Virus record (IMG/VR): IMGVR_UViG_3300043467_001754
Coordinates: 1-23,405 of that record
Source of the DNA: a virus
Length of the DNA: 23,405 nucleotides
Strand: one strand, 5' to 3'
Shown: positions 1-6,200 of the stretch, in pieces
Numbering within the stretch: position 1 is the stretch's first letter
Layout: each line of letters starts with the position of its first letter
Translations under genes and position numbers: made by a program
The notes under the pieces: model-generated
Seen by the model: the letters and a program-made list of their open reading frames with translations, nothing else
Told to the model about the DNA's origin: nothing
Database searches by the model: none

Positions 1-1
1 C

Positions 2-106
2 CCAGAAGGCGCAGCTGGAATGGCATATTTCGCAGACGATAGGCTTGCAGATGTAATTGAAGCAGCCGAAGAATGCCCTGGTGAGTGCATTTTTATAGAA
101 CCATAA
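2..106 (+). CDS. Ferredoxin, C-terminal fragment (gene starts left of the window)
   Basis: An open frame enters from the left edge and stops at TAA 104-106, leaving 34 residues. The visible tail has the pattern A-A-E-E-C-P-G-E-C-I-F-I-E, which is the usual C-terminal end of small single-cluster [3Fe-4S]/[4Fe-4S] bacterial ferredoxins, where the last cluster cysteine sits in a C-P-x-x-x-I motif. It would be a soluble electron carrier, perhaps for oxygenases or a phage-encoded redox enzyme. The N-terminal cluster cysteines lie outside the window, so cluster type cannot be judged. The next gene starts 11 bases later, suggesting one operon. Confidence 0.7.
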   Translation, partial: PEGAAGMAYFADDRLADVIEAAEECPGECIFIEP

Positions 107-117
107 AGGAATATAGT

Positions 118-264
118 ATGAATCAAGAAAATTTTTATGACTCTGAAAAACCAGAAGAATATGTCTATGATCCTGAACTTATTGACTATGATTTATTCTT
201 TAAAGATTTGTGGAAAAAAGAAGACGACTTTTTAAAGTCTGTGGGCGTCGAGCCAACTAGCTAG
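118..264 (+). CDS. Small acidic hypothetical protein (48 aa)
   Basis: An ATG at 118 follows an AAAGGA ribosome-binding sequence at about 105-110, and the frame runs to TAG 262-264. The 48-residue product is rich in Asp, Glu, Tyr and Phe (for example a Y-D-P-E-L-I-D-Y-D stretch) with no membrane segment or known motif. I do not recognise it. Its support is the good ribosome-binding site, the fit into the 11-base gap after the ferredoxin, and codon use like its neighbours. Function unknown. Confidence 0.6.
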   Translation: MNQENFYDSEKPEEYVYDPELIDYDLFFKDLWKKEDDFLKSVGVEPTS

Positions 265-293
265 TAACTGGTGTATCTCGTATAGGCAATTAC

Positions 294-299
294 TATAAT
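294..299 (+). promoter_or_regulatory. Possible -10 element for the holin-like operon
   Basis: TATAAT, an exact consensus -10 hexamer, lies 22 bases before the start codon at 322 in a gene-free gap (265-321). The preceding bases give C-TATAAT, like the two - strand elements at 3047 and 19771. No good -35 box is visible. Transcription would start near 306 and give a short leader that keeps the GGAGG site. The same bases form one arm of an inverted repeat, so promoter and hairpin readings compete. Confidence 0.4.
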
Positions 300-322
300 C
301 CCAGCAAACAGGAGGGATTATA
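294..322 (+). promoter_or_regulatory. Perfect 9-bp inverted repeat over the holin-like ribosome-binding site
   Basis: TATAATCCC at 294-302 is exactly complementary to GGGATTATA at 314-322, with an 11-base loop (303-313). The ribosome-binding sequence GGAGG (311-315) lies half in the loop and half in the right arm, and the arm ends on the A of the ATG at 322. In an mRNA that begins upstream, this hairpin would hide the start of the holin-like gene and could delay its translation. A transcript starting inside the repeat would escape it. Confidence 0.5.
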
Positions 323-579
323 TGGAACAAATTAAGAATATTATAATGCGCATTGTTGCGACTTTCGCAGCTTCGGGCTTAGGCGTAATTGGTGCTGGCA
401 CAATAGCCGGTGTGCCACTCTGGAAAGCCATTTTCATGGCAGGTATTGCTGGCGTAGCAACTGTAGTAGAAGGTTTATCTAGGGCGTTTCTTGATGACGG
501 TAAATTATCTGTTGCAGAAATAAATGAAGTCTTTAATGGAGTAGACAAAAAAGTTAAAAAAGCAGCAGATGCCAAATGA
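322..579 (+). CDS. Holin-like membrane protein (85 aa)
   Basis: The start is set by GGAGGG at 311-316, six bases before ATG. Two hydrophobic segments (about residues 8-30 and 33-51), rich in Gly and Ala, are followed by a charged tail. The tail begins F-L-D-D-G-K-L-S-V-A-E-I (residues 57-67), the D-G-K-[LI]-[ST]-x-x-E pattern often seen after the membrane part of small actinophage holins and resembling half an EF-hand, and it ends in Lys-rich sequence. Size and layout fit a two-span holin that would permeabilise the membrane to release endolysin. It heads a coupled trio: its stop overlaps the next start (ATGA, 576-579). An unrelated small membrane protein cannot be excluded. Confidence 0.6.
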   Translation: MEQIKNIIMRIVATFAASGLGVIGAGTIAGVPLWKAIFMAGIAGVATVVEGLSRAFLDDGKLSVAEINEVFNGVDKKVKKAADAK

Positions 580-785
580 AGAAAGTGCTTTTAGCATTTG
601 GAATACTTATTTTATCTGCATGTGGCTACGATGGAAATTACAGATACTCTTGTCAGGACCCAGAAAACTGGGAAGCAGAAGAGTGCAATCCGCCATTATG
701 CAGAGTAGATGGAAACTGCACAGAAACTTTACTTGGATTCAATCCAAACGAAACAACAACAACACAGGAGATAGTCGCCCCATGA
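576..785 (+). CDS. Cysteine-rich small lipoprotein (69 aa)
   Basis: The frame begins in an ATGA overlap with the holin-like gene. The N-terminus is a classic lipoprotein signal: M-K-K, a hydrophobic core, then L-S-A-C with the lipobox cysteine at residue 16. The mature part is short, acidic and cysteine-rich, with spaced C-Q-D-P-x-N-W, C-x-P-P-x-C and G-x-C-T elements, and ends in a Thr run. I recall similar small lipoproteins next to holin-like genes in environmental phages, but no biochemical function. It would be lipid-anchored outside the cytoplasmic membrane. A spanin-like helper in lysis or a superinfection role are possible guesses. It couples by ATGA overlap to the next gene at 782. 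Confidence 0.65.
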   Translation: MKKVLLAFGILILSACGYDGNYRYSCQDPENWEAEECNPPLCRVDGNCTETLLGFNPNETTTTQEIVAP

Positions 786-1063
786 AAAAACGTTTAACAC
801 CAGCAGAACTTGATGCTCGACTTAAGTTTGTGGTTGGTTGCGTTATGGCAACCGTTTTAACCCTTACAACTATTGGAGTTATTTACGCTCTTGTATTTGT
901 TACACAGCCAATTGGTGCTCAAGCAGAAAATGACAAAATGTTTTTTAGTGTTTTGTCCAGCATTGCGACATTCATTACTGGAACACTAGCTGGATTAATG
1001 ATTTCAACTGGTGGCAATAAAGAAGATAAAAACGGTAACGGGATCCCAGACGACGAAGAGTAG
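782..1063 (+). CDS. Small two-span membrane protein with Asp-rich calcium-loop-like tail (93 aa)
   Basis: I place the start at 782, in an ATGA overlap with the lipoprotein stop (783-785). The open frame continues to 569, but that extension only mirrors the lipoprotein gene in another frame. Hydrophobic segments span about residues 15-40 and 55-77. The tail (residues 82-92) reads D-K-N-G-N-G-I-P-D-D, the D-x-N-x-D-G-like calcium-binding loop found in thrombospondin type 3 and dockerin repeats. It may act with the holin-like protein as a second holin or antiholin. That is inferred from position and topology only. Confidence 0.6.
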   Translation: MKKRLTPAELDARLKFVVGCVMATVLTLTTIGVIYALVFVTQPIGAQAENDKMFFSVLSSIATFITGTLAGLMISTGGNKEDKNGNGIPDDEE

Positions 1064-1064
1064 T

Positions 1065-1703
1065 ATGAATATTTCACCAGAAATGAATGCGTGGAATACG
1101 TGTTCATTAGAAGATTTATGGATTTTTGATAAATTAATTGTTGCCAAAAAAGCTGGTCACTTATGCGGGCCACGTGGGATACCCGTACCAAAACCTGGTG
1201 AATATTTTGTAAAGCCAGTTATTAACATTGAAGGTATGGGAGAGAGAGCCCGAGTAGAGTATCTTGAGCAAGATACATGCCATCTGCACCCTGGAGAATT
1301 TTGGTGCGAAATATTTACCGGCGAACACATCAGTGTTGATTATAAAAAATACGAACCAATATTATCTGTCGTTGGAACTAAACACAGTAAACATCCATAC
1401 AAAAGATTTACTTACTGGGAAAAAACAGAACAAACATACCCTCTTCCACACTTTTTAGGTCTCGTTCCTCTTAGGCATGAAAAAATTAATTGTGAGTTTA
1501 TTGGTGGAAAATTAATTGAGATACACCTACGTGGCAATAGCGATTTTTTACATAAGAATACATCAATGATTCCAGTATGGAAAGATGAACACCCAGAAAA
1601 CTTTGATGTTAACTTTCATTACACCCACCTGATCAGAGATGGATACCGCTTTATTAGCGACAACGGCCAAGAGTTAGAACGCCTAGGAATTTGGGTTCGT
1701 TAG
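1065..1703 (+). CDS. ATP-grasp-like protein of unknown substrate (212 aa)
   Basis: ATG at 1065 is one base after the preceding stop (1061-1063); the open frame reaches back to 1011 but overlaps the membrane protein gene. Suggestive elements are a Y-F-V-K-P-V-x-N-I-x-G-M-G segment (about residues 47-59, with a lysine as in ATP-grasp nucleotide-binding strands), an E-x-x-x-G-E-x-x-S-V-D-Y segment near the middle, and I-E-I-H-L-R-G-N-S-D-F late in the protein, resembling the metal-binding E/N motif of ATP-grasp ligases. This would be an ATP-dependent ligase-type fold, but the protein is shorter than most family members and the assignment is weak. It ends 16 bases from the convergent gene. Confidence 0.55.
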   Translation: MNISPEMNAWNTCSLEDLWIFDKLIVAKKAGHLCGPRGIPVPKPGEYFVKPVINIEGMGERARVEYLEQDTCHLHPGEFWCEIFTGEHISVDYKKYEPILSVVGTKHSKHPYKRFTYWEKTEQTYPLPHFLGLVPLRHEKINCEFIGGKLIEIHLRGNSDFLHKNTSMIPVWKDEHPENFDVNFHYTHLIRDGYRFISDNGQELERLGIWVR

Positions 1704-1719
1704 TTGGGTATTATTACGG

Positions 1720-2313
1720 TTAAGCGTACTGCTTACTTTTCCACTGCTTCACTTTCCAAAAAACAGTAGTGGTATATCTTTCCCCAGAAGTTACAGTCTT
1801 AACACCGTGTGCATAATTTGCGCCACCTGGGAAATACACTAGCGTTCCAGCCTTAGGCTTAAAAGATATATCGTATTGGCTAAAGAAAAATTCTCCACCC
1901 TCGTAATCATCAGCGTAATACAAAACATTGCTTAAGTCTCGCCAAGATTCACACACCTTGTCAGCGTGCTCGTTTAGATGATCGCCAGGTAGGTATCTCG
2001 CCACTTGGTTAAATACTCCAGGTTCCACTTCGCAATCAAACTTTTCCTCTAAAAGAACTTGAACTTTTTGTCTATAAAAATCCATCAGCTCAACCAACTC
2101 TTTATCTTCGTTAAACTTTAATATAGATAAAGGAAATTCTACTGGATTAGGGTTTTCGGCAAACCCTGTTTTTTTAATAAAATCATTAACTATTTTTAAG
2201 TGTTCTTCAGAGATAAAATTTTCAACTATATAAATATTCTTTACATCTTCAGGGTCTATCAATACATCTTCAGAACCTTCGTAAAAATATCCGCTGTTAT
2301 TTTTTATGTACAT
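1720..2313 (-). CDS. 2-oxoglutarate/Fe(II) oxygenase, prolyl 4-hydroxylase-like (197 aa)
   Basis: The protein has the full iron site of the P4H-type cupin fold: H116-A-D118, distal H169 (Y-A-H-G), and R179 (S-G-E-R-Y) for the 2-oxoglutarate carboxylate. Between them lies the family signature Y-Y-x-D-D-Y-E-G-G-E-F (about residues 132-142), followed by P-K-A-G-T-L-V-Y-F-P. It should hydroxylate a protein side chain or small molecule using O2 and 2-oxoglutarate. The substrate is not evident; phage members are often guessed to modify virion or host proteins. The start lies one base after the stop of the TauD-like gene with no strong ribosome-binding site, so coupling is likely. Last gene of the - strand block. 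Confidence 0.88.
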   Translation of the reverse strand: MYIKNNSGYFYEGSEDVLIDPEDVKNIYIVENFISEEHLKIVNDFIKKTGFAENPNPVEFPLSILKFNEDKELVELMDFYRQKVQVLLEEKFDCEVEPGVFNQVARYLPGDHLNEHADKVCESWRDLSNVLYYADDYEGGEFFFSQYDISFKPKAGTLVYFPGGANYAHGVKTVTSGERYTTTVFWKVKQWKSKQYA

Positions 2314-2314
2314 T

Positions 2315-3040
2315 TTAATACCAAACTGGCTTTGAGCCTTGTGTTATAATTTTTTTGATCTTTGAACCCGGGGCTGCATTTATTGAATAGGTGGTGCATC
2401 TGTTGTCCCAAACTATTATATCACCAGTACTCCAAGTAGTCGAAAAAACATTTTGCTCATCCTGAAAAAACTCAAGCAAGTAAGCTAAATATTTTTGCCA
2501 AACATCATTGTCTTTACCTATAGTAGAAGGGCCGCTATAAAAAACTGATTCCCTATTTGTCTCTGGATGGATGCGCAATGCCGGGTGCTTATATTCTTGT
2601 TGAGACTGTCTTTGATGTAAGTCTCTTGGGTTTTTAATATTCCAACCAGTAATATTGTGTTTAGTTATAAATTCAACAATTTTTGGATCCAACAAATTTC
2701 TTACTTTTTCTAAATCAACCCAACTAATTAAATTAGATTCCCCTACAGATTCAACAATCTCCATCATACATATATCTGCTACCTTAGTGTCCCAGCACAG
2801 ATCATTTTGCCATCTTGCGTAATAGCCATATTCTCCAGGGCCAGCATTTTGTAGCGGGGCAAAGAAAGAGTAGTCGTAATCCTCGTCAACCAAAATTGAA
2901 GATTCACCTGGAGCAAATGCTTCAATAAGGCTTTCTGTATCTTCAGGACAAAAATCTTTGAATACCAACACTTTATGGTCTAAAAGTAGACAGGGATCGT
3001 CAATTATTCCATTTTCAATTATTTTACCAAAATTAGACAT
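2315..3040 (-). CDS. TauD/TfdA-fold protein lacking the iron-binding histidines (241 aa)
   Basis: The fold is recognisable from P-A-L-R-I-H-P-E-T-N-R (about residues 153-163, matching H-P-x-x-R-x-H-P-E-T-G-R) and from I-V-W-D-N-R near the C-terminus (209-214), both typical of TauD-type dioxygenases. Where the family has W-H-x-D the sequence is W77-Q78-N79-D80. Where the distal histidine follows W-D-N-R-x-x-x, it is Y218. Both histidine ligands are thus gone while the aspartate stays, and the usual arginine-rich tail is lysine-rich. The frame is intact, so this may be a pseudoenzyme with a binding or regulatory role, or a variant metal site. An extended -10 element ends six bases before its ATG. 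A neighbour of the intact oxygenase at 1720. Confidence 0.75.
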   Translation of the reverse strand: MSNFGKIIENGIIDDPCLLLDHKVLVFKDFCPEDTESLIEAFAPGESSILVDEDYDYSFFAPLQNAGPGEYGYYARWQNDLCWDTKVADICMMEIVESVGESNLISWVDLEKVRNLLDPKIVEFITKHNITGWNIKNPRDLHQRQSQQEYKHPALRIHPETNRESVFYSGPSTIGKDNDVWQKYLAYLLEFFQDEQNVFSTTWSTGDIIVWDNRCTTYSINAAPGSKIKKIITQGSKPVWY

Positions 3041-3046
3041 ACGACA

Positions 3047-3055
3047 ATTATAGCA
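3047..3055 (-). promoter_or_regulatory. Extended -10 promoter giving a predicted leaderless transcript
   Basis: On the - strand this reads TGCTATAAT, a TGn extended -10 joined to a consensus hexamer (TATAAT at 3052-3047). Six bases separate it from the ATG of the TauD-like gene (3040-3038), so the expected transcription start falls on or next to the A of the start codon. No ribosome-binding sequence or good -35 box is present, and the upstream 3056-3095 stretch is very AT-rich. The same nine bases occur before the gene at 19765. Confidence 0.6.
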
Positions 3056-3095
3056 TTTTATATTTTAAAAATCTTATACAATTAAAAAATTGTTG

Positions 3096-3254
3096 TTAAC
3101 CAACTAAATTGTAGATGTCCAATAACATATTCTCAATTTCTTGATGAGTAAACAGTTCTCTATTTTGTCTTGTTACCTCTGATAATAGTGACTCAACTGA
3201 TGCCTTAACGCTAGCTAGCTTTGCGTCGTCTTTATTTAAAAGTAATCTACTCAT
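3096..3254 (-). CDS. Small hypothetical protein (52 aa)
   Basis: The frame starts two bases after the stop of the 1219-residue gene and is preceded by GAGGA at proper spacing inside that gene's end. The product, beginning MSRLLLNKDDAKL and ending D-I-Y-N-L-V-G, is predicted mostly helical, with charged and leucine residues spaced as in a short coiled coil. No signal peptide, membrane segment or known motif is visible, and I do not recognise it. The good ribosome-binding site and coupling to the long upstream gene make it likely real. It ends 41 bases before the leaderless-type promoter of the TauD-like gene. Confidence 0.6.
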   Translation of the reverse strand: MSRLLLNKDDAKLASVKASVESLLSEVTRQNRELFTHQEIENMLLDIYNLVG

Positions 3255-3256
3255 AT

Positions 3257-6200
3257 TTAGTCCTCATCGTTTTGTAGCATTTGGTGCGTGTAGTGCACAG
3301 CCAGAGCAACACCAGTAGCTATCATAGCTATCTTTCTTGTGTCACCTGACAGTGTAATAAATACTACCACGCTACCTGCTAATGTAAACGATAGTCCAGC
3401 TGTTTCTTTAGCGAACTTCTTAATGAAGCCCCATAAGTTGAACTTTCTTTCCATTGTACCCTCCTCGTATTTAAATATACTATTTCTTGTGAATTTTCCG
3501 TTTTCGTCTTCTTCTGGGCCGGCAATTTCTCCGGCTGCTTCTTGACCCTCTTCTTCTCGCCTGCTGCGTCCTTCAGTATTAGTACTACCAGATCCTCCAG
3601 AGCCACCTCCAGAACTACCTCCAGAGCCGCCTGTAGAGCCTCCAGAAGCTCCTCCTGTGGCTGCAGTTCCAACTACGCCAGCAACAGCTGTAGTAGCTGC
3701 TATGAGCGTTCTACGGCTTCCTACGTCAACCTGGGAACCTACAGCAACGTAGTCGTCAAAGCCTTCTCCGTAGATATCGACTTCTTGCTCAAGAGCATCT
3801 TTAATATCGTCTGGTGCATTAGTGAGGGCTTCTGCCAATTGGGCTTCTTGTTCTGGTGATACATTTGCCACGTCTAGGGCAGCAAACACTTCTGTGGCTT
3901 GGTCTGGAGTTATGCTTTCTAGAACTTTAGGGCTTGCGGAAAGTTCAGCTGATTGACCTGGATCAATGCCACCCTCTTGACCCGTGATCAAGTCAACGAC
4001 TTGTGATACTTGGTCATTTGTAATTGTGTCTGACTCCAACACATCTACGATGACACCAACCGACTCGGCATCTAGTTCGTTACCTAAGACGGCAGTAAAG
4101 GTTTCAATCAAAACCTCGTTGCTTACTTCTTCGTCAAAGACCGCACCAAGAACAGTGTTCAACAACTCTGAGGTGAGTTCGTCTGCCAATACATCAACGA
4201 TGAGGTCAATTGTTTCTGCATCGGAAAGGTCATCGTCAAACACGCTGTCGAAGATTGCTTCTGTTTCTGACATGCTCAGGTTTGTTTCAAGCAAGTCTTC
4301 AAGAACCGTCATAGTGTCCGCAACCGATATATCTTCGTCAAATACGGCTGCCATAACTGTGTCTAGGTCGCCAGAACTAAGCGGACCATCAAAGATTGAC
4401 ACCAAAGCCGACACCATATTCTCAGCAGAAGTATCTTCCGAGAACGCCGAATCCAAAACTGCCGTCAACTGTGCGCTAGTGATGTCTGCATCCAACATCG
4501 TTGTTAGTGCTTCAGTGAATACATCTGCCGAAACATCTTCGGTGAACACGGCTTCTAGGACATTGTCAAACTGTGTGTTGGTAAGTTCTGCACCAAGGAG
4601 AGTGTCAAGAACAGCGCCAACCTCGTCAGCCTCAATATCGGTAGTGAACGTATTTTCAAGAATATTGTCCAATATGACTGTCGTGATTGGCTCGTTGTCT
4701 TCTATGTCTGTGAAGGTATAATCATCTGGTGGAATTATTACTACTACCGTTTCGGTTTCTGTTGGGTCTATTTCAATTGGTTCTGAATATTCTGGAATTG
4801 TCTCTGTTGGCAATTCAATTCCAGTTCCTGTTTCTACGGGAAGCGGCACCGTTGTGGATTCTGTTTCAGGCTCTGGGTATTGCGGGAGTGGCACTGTTGT
4901 ACCGTATGGGGGAGTCACGACGACAGGAGCGACAGTCGTACTGGTCGTAGTTGTAGTAGTAGATGAAGTGGGTGTCGGGTCAAGAACAGTTGCATCAACG
5001 GTTACTTCAGGTCCATAGGTGCAACTACCAGTTCCAACCCCAGCACACCCAGCCGTCATTGCTTTGATGCCGAAACGAACGGGTCCATATCCAGTCGTGA
5101 CAGGATTGCTACCAGAGAACATTTCAGTGCTTAACGAGTAGTTGGTTCCTTGATTAGTCCAAACCCCCCAACCACCCGATGTTGCTCCACCAATTACGGT
5201 GAGGTCATAAAAACTAACCGAGTAACCGTAGATAGAAGTATTACTTGCCGCCGACGCATCCCAATCAAGGTCAACACTTCCGTCTGCGTTTGCAACAGCC
5301 GTCAGGTTTGTAACTGGATTAAGGTAAGCCGCAGTGATTGTGTTGTTGGACTCCACATACCCAGAGCCCGAGAAATTGTTTGTGTTTTGCGCAGTAGTGC
5401 CAAATGTGTTTCCACTGGCTGTGGAGAACGAGTTCGCACTTACTCCGTTGTACACAGAAGAACCGTTATTCCAATTGTTTGCAAACTGAATAGCGGTTGT
5501 GTTTCCATTGAATGTGTTACCTGAAACCGTTTGGTTGCCAGCGCCAACCGCCCAACTTGTCGGAATGTATGAAGAGAAGTACACGCCAACACCGTTTGAA
5601 GTAAATGTTGAATTTAGAACTTGCTGACGGTTGAGCCCCCCTAAATATGCACCAAACTGTGTGTTGCCTGTGAACTGGCTGTTATCTATTTTGACAAAGC
5701 GCTCGGTACGAATGCCATAAGTATTTGATGTAAATGTAGAGCCATTGACATAAATACGATTTGAGTAATCAGTATCCGTAAGGCTCAGGGTATCAGGTGT
5801 GTTTCCGTGGTCAGAGGTAATTGCATAACCGTTATTGGTGAATTGAGAATTATTGAATGTGGTCACTCCACCGCCGCCTTGGTAGAAAGCCCACGATGAA
5901 TGATTGGAAATCTTGATTCGGTTGAATGTCATTGTTCCGGAGGCGTTGTAAATAAGCCCACCGTCCCATGAAACATTTTTACCTTGTTTGAATGTCATGT
6001 CCTCAATAACAATTGTTCTTGAGCCATTGTTGTAAATTGCTCGGTACAAATTGTTGCCATCAATAATCGTCGTAGCCATTCCTGTGCCAGTGATTGTTAT
6101 GCCATCAGTAATTGCGGGCAAGTCAGAGGTAAGTGTGACTGTCCCTTCAAGCCCTTCGGCAAACGTAATGCTGTCATATATTCCACCAGCTTGTGCATTT

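Noticed and set aside
569-781. N-terminal extension of the 93-residue membrane protein
   Set aside because: The extension lies wholly within the lipoprotein gene in another frame and has odd Trp/Arg-rich sequence; the ATGA-coupled start at 782 is better.
3078-3093. ACAATT / AATTGT hairpin as a terminator
   Set aside because: Only six A/T-rich pairs with a four-base loop and no G/C stem; too weak to terminate, and it sits before a predicted promoter.
3962-4675. CRISPR-like array
   Set aside because: The 51-base repeat units are coding, diverged and gap-free, without constant repeats and unique spacers.
3984-4721. + strand Ser/Thr-rich open frame of 245 residues
   Set aside because: It mirrors the 17-residue repeats of the - strand surface protein and lacks a ribosome-binding site or recognisable motif.
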